Program-made: the position numbers and the translations under genes | Assembly (NCBI GenBank): GCA_945876015.1 | Contig: CAMCNM010000010.1 | Span: 1 to 19,193 of the forward strand | Length of the DNA stretch: 19,193 bases | Direction: 5' to 3' | From: Gemmatimonas phototrophica | GTDB taxonomy: Bacteria; Gemmatimonadota; Gemmatimonadetes; Longimicrobiales; Gaopeijiaceae | Part shown: positions 6,863 through 13,680 of the stretch, one piece after another | Position numbering within the stretch: the stretch's first letter is position 1 | How the letters are laid out: the number at the start of each line of letters is the position of its first letter | The notes under the pieces: generated by a model | Database searches by the model: none | What the model was told of the DNA's origin: nothing | The model's input: only the letters and a program-made list of their open reading frames with translations

Positions 6863-7543
6863 ATGCGAACGATCGCTCTGGTGGCATTGCTGGTGACGGT
6901 GGCCCCGCGCCCGACGGTGGCGCAGGCACAGGGGGACATGCCCTTCACCATCGCCCAGCTCCAGTACGACGGCGGCGGGGACTGGTACTCCAACCCGAGC
7001 TCCCTGCCCAACCTGCTGGGAGCGATCCACGATCGCACGGGGATTCCGGTGGCGCTCGGACCCCGCGTGGACATCCGTCTCACCGACCCGCGGCTCCGCG
7101 ACTTCCCGTACATCTACATCACCGGTCACGGCAACATCAAGCTGACCGACGAAGAGGTGCTTCTCCTCCGCGAGTACCTGCTGGCGGGAGGCTTCCTCCA
7201 CGCGGACGACAACTACGGGTTGGACGAATCGTTCCGGCGTGAGATGAAGCGGGTGTTTCCGGAAAAGGAGCTGGTCGAGCTTCCGCCCGACCATCCCTTG
7301 TACCACGTCTTCTACGACTTCCCGCGGGGCATCCCGAAGGTCCACGAGCACGACGGGAAGGCGCCGCAGGGGTTCGGGATCTTCGACCAGGGTCGCATGC
7401 TCGTCTACTACAGCTTCGAGAGCGATCTGGGCGACGGCTGGGAGGATCCCGAGGTCCACAAGGATCCTCCCGACATCCGGGAGCAGGCGCTCCGCATGGG
7501 AGTAAACCTGTTCCTGTACGTGCTGACCCAGCAGAACCAATGA
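6863..7543 (+). CDS. Secreted DUF4159-domain protein
   Basis: The 226-residue product has a signal peptide (residues 1 to about 22, ending TVAQAQG) followed by one DUF4159 domain. The domain is thought to have a glutamine-amidotransferase-like alpha/beta fold without a known reaction. Visible features are FTIAQLQYDGGGDWYSNP, FPYIYITGHGNIKL (81-94), LLREYLLAGGFLHADDNYG (101-119), SFRREMKRVFP, HPLYHVFYDF, and GRMLVYYSFESDLGDGWED. The ATG at 6863 is chosen because it starts the signal peptide; it lies 10 bases after the lipoprotein stop, so the three genes from 3803 probably form one operon. DUF4159 proteins often occur near MoxR/DUF58 clusters, but none is visible here. The gene is convergent with the transporter fusion, 13 bases apart. 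Confidence 0.85.
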   Translation: MRTIALVALLVTVAPRPTVAQAQGDMPFTIAQLQYDGGGDWYSNPSSLPNLLGAIHDRTGIPVALGPRVDIRLTDPRLRDFPYIYITGHGNIKLTDEEVLLLREYLLAGGFLHADDNYGLDESFRREMKRVFPEKELVELPPDHPLYHVFYDFPRGIPKVHEHDGKAPQGFGIFDQGRMLVYYSFESDLGDGWEDPEVHKDPPDIREQALRMGVNLFLYVLTQQNQ

Positions 7544-7556
7544 ACGAAGGGCGTCC

Positions 7557-10500
7557 CTAGGCGGGGACCTTGGTCTTCTCGGTGGTGGTCTTCCGGAACC
7601 AGCTCGGACCCTTCTTCTTCTGCCCGTTCGTCGTCGGGGCCCCCTGCAGCGTCTTCTCGTCGGCCTCGCCGAGCGTGCGCACGACCCCGGCCATGTGGGC
7701 CAGGAGCCCGCGCACCACGGTGAAGCGCTCCTCCATCAGCCGCATGAACGAGAGGCGGTTGAGGACGAGCACGCGGGTGCGCTCGATCGCGAGCGGCTGC
7801 GTCTCGGCCTCGCGCCCGTCGAGGAAGGCCGGATCGACCAGCACCTCGCCGGGGCCCGCCTCGTACAGGACCTTCCCGTTGCGCTGCGCGCCGGCGCGGC
7901 CCGAAACGATCACGTAGAGCCGCGACGTGGGATCCTCGGCCAGCATCGGCTGCCCTGCCTCGTAGTTCTCCTCGTCCAGCAGAGCCGCCACGCCGGCCAG
8001 CTCCTCGCCTCTCAGGTCCTGGAAGATGTTCGTCTTCCTCAGGATGTCGGCACGATCCAGGATATCCATGATGTCGGTCGCTTTTTCGATGTAGGGTTCT
8101 TCCAGTACCAGGCTGATCCGTGAGGCCATCGCCTCGCGGATCTCGTCGGGAGACAGGTGTCCGTGCGGCGCCTCGCCCGTGAGTTCCTTGCGCGCGAGCC
8201 ACGGGACCGCGATGCCGCTCTCCGCGGCGAGCGCCTCGAGGATGGTGCCGCGGTCTTCCTGCGGGGCGCCGAACCGCTCCACTGCCGCGGCCGCGCGCTC
8301 GGCCCAGGGCTTGTCCGGATTGAGCAGCGGATCGAACAGCACGCGGTAGCGGCGGGCCAGGGCATTGTCCACCAGCTCGAAGCCGCGCTGCTTCATCAGG
8401 TGATCCGGCGAGCGGAGCGCGACGAACGCGGCTTCCAGGTCCTCCATCTCCTGCTGTAGCCCCAGGGCGCGGAACGAGCGCTCGGCGGCCTCTTCCATGC
8501 GCCGCGCGAGGATCGAGCGGAGGAAGTCCCCCTCGCCTGCGGTCTCGGAGATCACGTGGAGGCGCCGTGCCCACAGATACGCTTCCGCGGCCTCGCGATG
8601 CACCATCGGATCGAGGTCGTAGCTCTCGAAGCTGAGGTGCGGCTTGTCGCGGCGGAGCTTGTCGAGCGTCTTGAGCAGCTCGTAGCGGAGCTGAGCCGGG
8701 AGCTCGGGCACGATCTCAATCAGGCGATCGACCGTCTCCTGATCCGCGGTCTCGCGTAGGATCTTGGGAATCGTCAGGCGTTGCTGCATCGACGCGCCCG
8801 GGTCCTTGAGTCTGAGCAGCAGCAGGTCGCGGATCTCCGGCGCGCGCCGCTGGAGCGCGCGCAGCGCCGCGTTGCGGTCCCTGGGCACGTCGAGCCGGTC
8901 CACCAGCACCGGCAGGTGCGTGGACGACCGCGAGAGCGCGGCCGCCTGGAGCGCGGCGTGGCGGACCGCGTCGTCCGGGTCGTCCAGCAGCATCGTGAGC
9001 ACGCGCCGGCCGCGCTCGGTGTCGAGGTCGGCGTCCACCAGCAGCCGCGCCGCGAACACGCGCGCCTCGAGGTCTTGTTCGCTCGACAGCTCTTCCCACG
9101 CCGCCGAGCCGGCTTCGCCGACCTGGTCCGCGCCGATCGTCGCCGCGCCCGGATCCAGCGAGCCCCCGGACCGGAGGATCGTCGCAATCGCAGCGGCCCG
9201 GATGCCGAACGCGTCATCGCGCAGCGCGTCGCGGAGCTCCTGCGCCGGATCGTTCGAGCCGAAGCGGCACACGTAGTCCATGGCCGCGATACGCACGTCC
9301 AGGTCCGGGTCGATCAGCAGGGCTCGTGCTTCGCCCACCGCGCCCTTGTAGCCCGCGCGCGTCATCACGCCCAGCGCGCGCGACTTCACGTCGGCGGACT
9401 CGTGCTGGAGCAGCTCGCGCAACTCCTTGGTGAACGCGAGCGGATCCTGGTGCCGGATCAGGCCTAGGCTGTAGACGATCTCCTGCTCGTCGTCGCCCTG
9501 GAGGCCGCTGCGCAGCGTCTCGGTCGGTTGCTCTCCCACGCGCGCCGCGATCATCTGGGTGAGGCCCAGGTCGCTGATCCCGATCAGCCGCTTCACGGAA
9601 TCCTTGAACTCGCGCTTCATCTTGAACGTGGCCGCGACCCAGACGCACACCAGGGCGACGCTCAGCACGGCGACCCCGCGCATGCCCATCCCGAGGCCGT
9701 TGGTCGCGACCAGGAGGATGAGGCCGCCCAGCCCCGTGCCGCCTCGATAGACCGCCAGGTCGATGAGCGGCTTGACCTTGTACTTCACATCGGTCGGTAC
9801 GGGCAGGAAGAGCAGCTCGCGCGTGGACTGGTCGAGCGAGTAGCGGATCGCGCCCTCGCTCCCCTTCGCGAACGTGGCCATCAACAGGATCGGCACCAGC
9901 GCCATGCCCACGTTGGCCAGGAGCAGCGCGACCGGCAGCACGAGCAGCGCGACGCCCACGCCGAAGCGCCCGAGCACGAAGCTCGTGAGGAGCAGCTGGA
10001 TCAGCACCGAAGCGATGTTGAGGAAGAGGTTGAAGCGCCCGAAGAACACGGTCTTTGCGTCTTCGCCCGGGATGAACGCCTCGACCGCCTGATTGAACTG
10101 CCAGTCGAGCAGCGTGCTCACCAGGATCGTGATCATGAGGATGAACGAGATCATCCTCAGATTGGGCGATTCGCGGAGCAGCCGGAACGCGTCCTTGGAG
10201 AGGTTGCCCACCAGGCGCGCCTGACCGGTCTCCCCCTTCCCGATTTCGCTGTCGAGCATCAGGACCAGGATGGCACAGACACCGAGCATCCCCGCGGTCA
10301 CGAGCAGGAGGTTTTCGGTGCCCAGCGCTGCGGTCGCCCAGCCGGTCACCGCGCTGCCGGCGATGCCGCCCATGATGAGCCCCAAGCCGACCGGTCCGAA
10401 CAGGCGTTTCGCCTGGCGGGTCGTCCAGATCAGGTTGCCGACCAGCCAGAACTGGCTGACCACCAGCAGCGGGTAGAGTTTGCCCCAGATGTAGAACGCG

Positions 10501-10847
10501 CCCGAGACGACGATGTCTTCCTTGAGCAGCAGCAGCCACCGGAAGGCGAGCAGGTTGGACGCGAGGAACGCGAAGGTGCCGATCAGCAGGGTCTTGTGCC
10601 CGACTTTGTGCACCCAGCGCGAGTAGAAGACCATGATCACCGACACGATCACCGCGGTGAGCATGTAGACGTAGGGCAGATTGTCGGCGCCCACCCGGTC
10701 CACGAACACCGCGTTGCGCACCGGCTTGACCACGTAGTACGAGGTCATCGCCATGAACCCGTACATGATCATCAGGATGAGCGGGCGCACTTCCTCGCGG
10801 CGCACGTCCGTCAGGGCGTCGAACCAACTCCGTATCGCTTTCGACAT
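7557..10847 (-). CDS. NTT-like (ATP/ADP carrier-type) transporter fused to HEAT-like repeats and a cyclic-nucleotide-binding-like domain
   Basis: This is a 1096-residue fusion. Residues about 20-415 hold roughly 10-12 hydrophobic helices of the NTT/Npt family within the MFS fold (for example MIMYGFMAMTSYYVVKPVRN; WGKLYPLLVVSQFWLVGN; DQSTRELLFLPVP). Residues about 430-910 are helical pairs resembling HEAT/armadillo repeats (for example LLQHESADVKSRALGVM; LLIDPDLDVRIAAMDYV; LLDDPDDAVRHAALQAA). Residues about 938-1058 form a cNMP-binding/Crp-like jelly roll (NIFQDLRGEEL, RLYVIVSGRAGA, GPGEVLVDP). The Arg expected in the phosphate-binding cassette appears to be missing, so cNMP binding is doubtful. 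The C-terminal tail is Lys-rich. Start ATG at 10847-10845 follows a leader hairpin. The substrate is unknown; nucleotide exchange is only a family-based guess. Confidence 0.88.
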   Translation of the reverse strand: MSKAIRSWFDALTDVRREEVRPLILMIMYGFMAMTSYYVVKPVRNAVFVDRVGADNLPYVYMLTAVIVSVIMVFYSRWVHKVGHKTLLIGTFAFLASNLLAFRWLLLLKEDIVVSGAFYIWGKLYPLLVVSQFWLVGNLIWTTRQAKRLFGPVGLGLIMGGIAGSAVTGWATAALGTENLLLVTAGMLGVCAILVLMLDSEIGKGETGQARLVGNLSKDAFRLLRESPNLRMISFILMITILVSTLLDWQFNQAVEAFIPGEDAKTVFFGRFNLFLNIASVLIQLLLTSFVLGRFGVGVALLVLPVALLLANVGMALVPILLMATFAKGSEGAIRYSLDQSTRELLFLPVPTDVKYKVKPLIDLAVYRGGTGLGGLILLVATNGLGMGMRGVAVLSVALVCVWVAATFKMKREFKDSVKRLIGISDLGLTQMIAARVGEQPTETLRSGLQGDDEQEIVYSLGLIRHQDPLAFTKELRELLQHESADVKSRALGVMTRAGYKGAVGEARALLIDPDLDVRIAAMDYVCRFGSNDPAQELRDALRDDAFGIRAAAIATILRSGGSLDPGAATIGADQVGEAGSAAWEELSSEQDLEARVFAARLLVDADLDTERGRRVLTMLLDDPDDAVRHAALQAAALSRSSTHLPVLVDRLDVPRDRNAALRALQRRAPEIRDLLLLRLKDPGASMQQRLTIPKILRETADQETVDRLIEIVPELPAQLRYELLKTLDKLRRDKPHLSFESYDLDPMVHREAAEAYLWARRLHVISETAGEGDFLRSILARRMEEAAERSFRALGLQQEMEDLEAAFVALRSPDHLMKQRGFELVDNALARRYRVLFDPLLNPDKPWAERAAAAVERFGAPQEDRGTILEALAAESGIAVPWLARKELTGEAPHGHLSPDEIREAMASRISLVLEEPYIEKATDIMDILDRADILRKTNIFQDLRGEELAGVAALLDEENYEAGQPMLAEDPTSRLYVIVSGRAGAQRNGKVLYEAGPGEVLVDPAFLDGREAETQPLAIERTRVLVLNRLSFMRLMEERFTVVRGLLAHMAGVVRTLGEADEKTLQGAPTTNGQKKKGPSWFRKTTTEKTKVPA

Positions 10848-10856
10848 TGGATATCC

Positions 10857-10872
10857 CCGGGAGACTTCCCGG
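10857..10872 (-). promoter_or_regulatory. Leader hairpin before the NTT fusion gene
   Basis: The sequence CCGGGA-GACT-TCCCGG forms a perfect six-base-pair stem with a four-base loop. It ends nine bases before the start codon on the minus strand, and its distal arm runs into the GGGG (10855-10858) that is the only Shine-Dalgarno candidate. It could therefore affect translation initiation. No further regulatory partner is visible, and a chance palindrome in GC-rich DNA is possible. Confidence 0.3.
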
Positions 10873-11053
10873 TTTCTGCCTCGGTTTCAGCCGCCGACAC
10901 CGAGATCGGTTTGTCAGGAAAAGGCGGACCGCCGATCCCGCGTCGGGTAGTGCAGAGACCGTACCATCAGGAAACCCTCCCACAACGTCATGGCTGACAA
11001 CGATTTGCGTACGGCTGATTCACGGGGCCGGCGCGCGCCCGTAACTTTCCGCG
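10873..11053. other. Divergent intergenic region between NTT fusion and second RNase HII
   Basis: Together with the leader hairpin this is about 206 bases of non-coding DNA between two divergent genes, so promoters for both should lie here. I see no convincing sigma70 pair on either strand. A short ORF from ATG 10990 runs out of frame into the RNase HII gene, has no family resemblance, and is not called. No repeats or tRNA-like structure are visible. Confidence 0.4.
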
Positions 11054-11686
11054 ATGCCTCCCCGCCGGCGACGCCTCCAGCTGAAGGACCCGCTGCGGTA
11101 CGAGCGCGCGTGGTGGGAGGTCGGCATCGAGTGGGTGGCCGGGGTGGACGAAGTCGGGCGAGGGCCGCTGGCCGGCCCCGTCGTGGCCGCGGCGGTAATC
11201 CTGCCCGCCGACCTCCGCGTGAAAGGCGCGAGTGACTCCAAGCTGCTGAGCGCGGAAGCCCGTGTGGAGGTGGACGCCGAAGTCCGATCGGTCGCGTTGG
11301 CCGTCGGGGTTGGTGCCGCTTCCGCGGATGCGATCGATCGGTTTGGCATCACCGCCGCGACCTGCGCCGCGCTCAAGCGCGCGCTCGACGCGCTTCCCAT
11401 CCGCCCCGGCCACGTCGTGCTCGACGGCCGGCCGGTGCGCGGCCTCGGCTGGGAGCACCACGCGATGGCCAAGGCCGACTACCGCGTGCACTGCGTCGCG
11501 TGCGCGAGCGTGGTGGCCAAGGTGTGCCGCGACCGCCTCATGGACCTGCTGCACCCGAGGTATCCCGGGTACGGCTGGGACCACAACCGCGGGTACGGAA
11601 CCGAGGATCACCGCGAGGCGCTCCGGAAGCTCGGTCCCTCGCCCCATCACCGGCGGAGCTTCGCGGGCGTCCAGGCCGCTTCCTGA
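11054..11686 (+). CDS. Ribonuclease HII, second divergent copy
   Basis: This is a second complete RNase HII (210 residues). Its active-site acids are present: Asp-Glu in GVDEVGRGPLAGPV, Asp in HVVLDGRP, and Asp in MAKADYRVHCV before CASVVAKVCRDRLM. DSKLLS and YGWDHNRGYGTEDHREAL also fit. It shares with the copy at 3091-3750 the unusual AVGVGAAS segment and a similar N-terminal W..GI..VAGVDE lead-in, so the two look like paralogues. They are far from identical, which argues against an assembly duplicate. The N-terminus is Arg/Lys-rich (MPPRRRRLQLK). No good Shine-Dalgarno precedes the ATG. It lies apart from rplS and just upstream of tRNA-Lys. Confidence 0.92.
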   Translation: MPPRRRRLQLKDPLRYERAWWEVGIEWVAGVDEVGRGPLAGPVVAAAVILPADLRVKGASDSKLLSAEARVEVDAEVRSVALAVGVGAASADAIDRFGITAATCAALKRALDALPIRPGHVVLDGRPVRGLGWEHHAMAKADYRVHCVACASVVAKVCRDRLMDLLHPRYPGYGWDHNRGYGTEDHREALRKLGPSPHHRRSFAGVQAAS

Positions 11687-11704
11687 GCCGGGGTCCCCCC
11701 CGGC
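11687..11704 (+). terminator. GC hairpin after the second RNase HII gene
   Basis: GCCGGGG (11687-11693) and CCCCGGC (11698-11704) form a seven-base-pair all-GC stem with a four-base loop, starting immediately after the TGA stop. There is no U-tract, so it is either a weak or factor-assisted terminator or simply a stable 3' end. Confidence 0.4.
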
Positions 11705-11716
11705 CGTCCATCACCC

Positions 11717-11722
11717 TATGAT
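11717..11722 (+). promoter_or_regulatory. Possible -10 element of tRNA-Lys
   Basis: TATGAT differs by one base from the TATAAT consensus and ends eight bases before the tRNA 5' end, which would fit a very short leader. The expected -35 region (about 11694-11699) falls in the preceding C-rich hairpin and does not resemble TTGACA. Only the -10 is supported. Confidence 0.35.
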
Positions 11723-11730
11723 TGGTTCAC

Positions 11731-11803
11731 GCCCTCGTAGCTCAGTTGGCAGAGCAAGTCACTTTTAATGACGAGGTCCCTGGTTCGAATCCAGGCGGGG
11801 GCA
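11731..11803 (+). tRNA. tRNA-Lys (anticodon TTT)
   Basis: A full 73-base cloverleaf can be folded. The acceptor GCCCTCG pairs with CGGGGGC, with A73 as discriminator. The D-arm is GCTC-AGTTGGCA-GAGC. The anticodon loop CTTTTAA has TTT at positions 34-36, and the T-arm is CCTGG-TTCGAAT-CCAGG. The 3' CCA is not encoded (ACT follows the acceptor). The anticodon stem has an A27-G43 mismatch at its base; the remaining four pairs are canonical. Two G-T pairs are not needed elsewhere except T5-G68. Confidence 0.95.
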
Positions 11804-11859
11804 CTCTCGATCCGAAGCATTCACGGACGCGGACACCTACGTCCCCTGACGCGGCGCGA

Positions 11860-12528
11860 ATGAAGGTCGTCCTGTTCGGGGCCACCGGGATGGTGGGGGA
11901 AGGCGTCCTCATCGAGTGCCTGGAGGACCCCGCCGTCGAGTCGGTTCTGGTGATCGGCCGGAAGTCCTGCGGCAGGACCCACGCGAAGATGCGCGAGGTG
12001 CTGCGCGCGGACTTCTTCGACTGGTCCGATGCGGGCGAGTTGTTCCGCGGTCCCGATGCGTGCTTCTTCTGTCTGGGCGTTTCGGCCGCGGACATGAGCT
12101 CCGACGAGTACTACCGGATGACGCACGACCTCACGCTGGCGGCGGCGCGTGCGCTCCACGCGAAGAGCCCGGACCTCGTCTTCTGCTACGTGTCGGGGGA
12201 GAACACGGATTCGACCGAGCAGAAGGGCATGATGTGGGCGCGCGTGAAGGGGAAGACCGAGAACGAGCTGCTCGCGCTGTTCGCGAAGGCTTACATGTTC
12301 CGGCCCGGCTACATCCATCCCATGAAGGGCGTGCGCTCGCCGCGTCGCCTGTATCGCGTCTTCCACGCTGTGGCGGTCCCGCTCTGGCCGCTCCTGCGCC
12401 GCGTGATGGGCGCGCACTCGACGACGACCGAGAGCATGGGGCTCGCCATGCTCCACGTCGTCCGCTCGGGCTACGGGAGCCGCCACCTGGAGAATCCGGA
12501 CATCAACCGGCTCGGCCGAGGCGCCTAG
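11860..12528 (+). CDS. NAD(P)-binding Rossmann-fold protein, epimerase/SDR-like
   Basis: The 222-residue protein opens with a dinucleotide-binding motif, MKVVLFGATGMVGEGVL (GATGxxG at residues 7-13), followed by VESVLVIGR at the end of the second strand. That is the arrangement in atypical short-chain dehydrogenases, NmrA-like proteins and HTATIP2-like proteins. CFFCLGVSAADMSSDEYYRM (68-87) and VSGENTDS with MMWARVKGKTENELL (111-137) match the region where the catalytic Ser/Tyr-Lys usually sits; Lys residues 130 and 132 are candidates. The substrate cannot be deduced. The ATG at 11860 starts exactly at the Rossmann strand and lies 56 bases after the tRNA. An upstream in-frame start would overlap the tRNA and is rejected. 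No clear Shine-Dalgarno is seen. Confidence 0.85.
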   Translation: MKVVLFGATGMVGEGVLIECLEDPAVESVLVIGRKSCGRTHAKMREVLRADFFDWSDAGELFRGPDACFFCLGVSAADMSSDEYYRMTHDLTLAAARALHAKSPDLVFCYVSGENTDSTEQKGMMWARVKGKTENELLALFAKAYMFRPGYIHPMKGVRSPRRLYRVFHAVAVPLWPLLRRVMGAHSTTTESMGLAMLHVVRSGYGSRHLENPDINRLGRGA

Positions 12529-12563
12529 CGCCTACGTACTCGTGGCGGGCCGCCTACGTTTCC

Positions 12564-12577
12564 GGACCGATCGGTCC
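12564..12577. repeat. Perfect 14-base palindrome
   Basis: GGACCGATCGGTCC is a perfect palindrome in the 107-base gap between the Rossmann-fold gene and the small lipoprotein gene. It could be a protein-binding site or part of a transcript 3' hairpin, but the central two-base turn makes a tight hairpin unlikely. Confidence 0.35.
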
Positions 12578-12586
12578 TTGTCCTCC

Positions 12587-12616
12587 GAATCGCGATCATT
12601 CGTGCGTGATCGATTC
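12587..12616 (+). promoter_or_regulatory. Imperfect inverted repeat before the lipoprotein gene
   Basis: GAATC-GC-GATCA (12587-12598) pairs with TGATC-GATTC (12607-12616) around an eight-base loop, giving ten base pairs with a two-base bulge. It ends 19 bases before the lipoprotein ATG. An operator or a leader hairpin would both fit; the sequence alone does not decide. Confidence 0.35.
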
Positions 12617-12635
12617 CCGAGAACGAGGCCGGGCC

Positions 12636-13067
12636 ATGCCGAACCGAGCGAAGACCGCCGCCATCCTCCTCCTGCTGATCTTCGGCGCGGCGTGCGCCAG
12701 CCCCACCGAGCCCTCAGCGTCCTTCCTGGGGTCGGCCGTGAGGTTTGCGGGGACGATTACGCGACGAGGCGTGCCTGTCGACTCCGCGCGTGTGTTGGTG
12801 ATCGGCAAGCGGATCCACCCGTGCGGCTTCTGGCTTTGCGACTCCCCAGGGTACGAAGACCAAGGGCCAGGGATTCCCAGCTACTTCACCAACCCGGTCT
12901 ACAGCGATGCCAAGGGGGGCTACTCGTTCCGGTACGAGACCAGGGATGTGGGCGTGTGTGACTCGATGACGCTCCTCATCCAGCTGCTTCTGCCGGATCG
13001 AACCGTGGACTTCGAGCAACCGCTCGGCCGGTGCGGCGAGCAGATAGTGGATCATGACTTCGAGTGA
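12636..13067 (+). CDS. Small lipoprotein with carboxypeptidase-regulatory-like beta domain
   Basis: The 143-residue product starts with a lipoprotein signal peptide: MPNRAKTAAILLLLIFGAAC, with Cys20 as the lipidated residue. The lipobox GAAC is slightly off-consensus at -3. The mature part has the pattern of a transthyretin/CarboxypepD-regulatory-like sandwich: FAGTITRRGVPVDSARVLVI, then YSDAKGGYSFRYE, then MTLLIQL. Four further cysteines (in CGFWLC, VGVCDS and LGRCGE) could make two disulfides in the periplasm. GAGG (12625-12628) lies seven bases before the ATG. A longer in-frame extension upstream is non-coding in appearance and is rejected. I do not recognise a specific family; the function is unknown. 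Confidence 0.75.
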   Translation: MPNRAKTAAILLLLIFGAACASPTEPSASFLGSAVRFAGTITRRGVPVDSARVLVIGKRIHPCGFWLCDSPGYEDQGPGIPSYFTNPVYSDAKGGYSFRYETRDVGVCDSMTLLIQLLLPDRTVDFEQPLGRCGEQIVDHDFE

Positions 13068-13186
13068 GGCCGCGGCGTGTGCGGCGTGGGGCGTCGGTCT
13101 CGATCGTCACCTTCACGCTCGCGGGTAAGGTCGGACCGCCCCGGTCGGCGTCGGTAAAGGATGGTCGCCGATGGCTCGGCGCCTGA

Positions 13187-13231
13187 CAAAAAAGAAGGGG
13201 GAAGGACCCCGTGGGTCCTCCCCCCCTCTTC
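13187..13231 (-). terminator. Intrinsic terminator of the SWIB gene
   Basis: Read on the minus strand, a long stem (13192-13230) closes on GGACCC/GGGTCC with a three-base loop. It has two internal mismatches and is followed by a run of six T (13188-13193 on the plus strand are A). It begins 16 bases after the SWIB stop. The preceding stretch 13068-13186 holds no gene or repeat that I can see. Confidence 0.85.
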
Positions 13232-13246
13232 TGTATGGGGATCGGC

Positions 13247-13522
13247 TCAGCCCTTCAGGTGCTGATTCACCAGCTTGGTCATCTCGAACATCGACACCTG
13301 GGCCTTCCCGCCGAAGATGGGGCGCAGCTTATCGTCGGCGTTGATCTGCCGCTTGTTCTTCTCGTCCTGCAGCTTGTTGGCCTTGATGTAGTCCCAGACC
13401 TTCTTCGTCACTTCCGCGCGGGTCATCATGCCGGGACCGACGATCTTGGCGAGATCGGCGCTCGGGGTAACCGGCTTGGCGAGTCCTCCGCGGGCCTTCT
13501 TTGGTTCGGCTTTCTCGGCCAT
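13247..13522 (-). CDS. SWIB/MDM2-domain protein
   Basis: The 91-residue basic protein carries a SWIB domain, a fold named from SWI/SNF-complex subunits and also found fused to topoisomerase or free-standing in Chlamydiae and other bacteria. After an Ala/Lys-rich lead (MAEKAEPKKARGGLAKPVTP), the domain reads SADLAKIVGPGMMTRAEVTK, KVWDYIKANKLQDEKNKRQI, NADDKLRPIFGG and VSMFEMTKLVNQHL. This matches the family pattern of L..I.G....R.E....W.YIK...LQ......I..D..L..IF....... It is likely a DNA- or nucleoid-associated factor, but bacterial roles are poorly defined. AAGGAG sits upstream of the ATG, and the gene is monocistronic with its own terminator. Confidence 0.92.
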   Translation of the reverse strand: MAEKAEPKKARGGLAKPVTPSADLAKIVGPGMMTRAEVTKKVWDYIKANKLQDEKNKRQINADDKLRPIFGGKAQVSMFEMTKLVNQHLKG

Positions 13523-13654
13523 TTGTATTCTCCTTGAAGGGAAGCGTGGGTCGCCGGCTGCCCGGTTCCCACCCCACGCTCGGGGACGGCGCCCACCCTA
13601 GGATGGGGAGAGAGCCCGGGATCAGGCAATGGCGCCCCGGGGCGGGGGCCCCCG

Positions 13655-13680
13655 GTGACGTCCGTCGTCACTTCCCGGGG
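13655..13680 (-). terminator. Hairpin overlapping the metallophosphoesterase stop
   Basis: GTGACG (13655-13660) pairs with CGTCAC (13666-13671) around a five-base loop, and an outer C/G arm (13650-13653 with 13677-13680) may extend it. It overlaps the stop codon at 13668-13670 and lacks a U-tract. GC-only palindromes continue to about 13634. The gap 13523-13667 otherwise shows nothing coding. Confidence 0.3.

Noticed and set aside
4981..7113. 710-residue open frame antisense to the barrel, lipoprotein and DUF4159 genes
   Set aside because: It spans three well-supported genes and shows no domain motif.
9214..10983. Long open frames on both strands across the NTT fusion (9214-10983 minus, 9528-10997 plus)
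   Set aside because: They are shadows of the 1096-residue gene in GC-rich DNA: Arg/Gly/Pro/His-rich translations with no family resemblance.
10990..11235. Short ORF starting MADNDLRTADSRG upstream of the second RNase HII
   Set aside because: It has no ribosome site and runs out of frame through the RNase HII coding region with a low-complexity Arg/Gly translation.
11054..11686. Second RNase HII as an assembly duplicate of the first
   Set aside because: The two proteins differ at many positions throughout and have unrelated flanks, so this is not a repeated contig end.
11722..11859. Upstream extension of the Rossmann-fold gene
   Set aside because: It would translate through tRNA-Lys; the motif MKVVLFGATG begins exactly at ATG 11860.
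13068..13186. A gene or structured RNA in the gap after the small lipoprotein
   Set aside because: No supported frame or extended pairing is visible; it looks like ordinary spacer.
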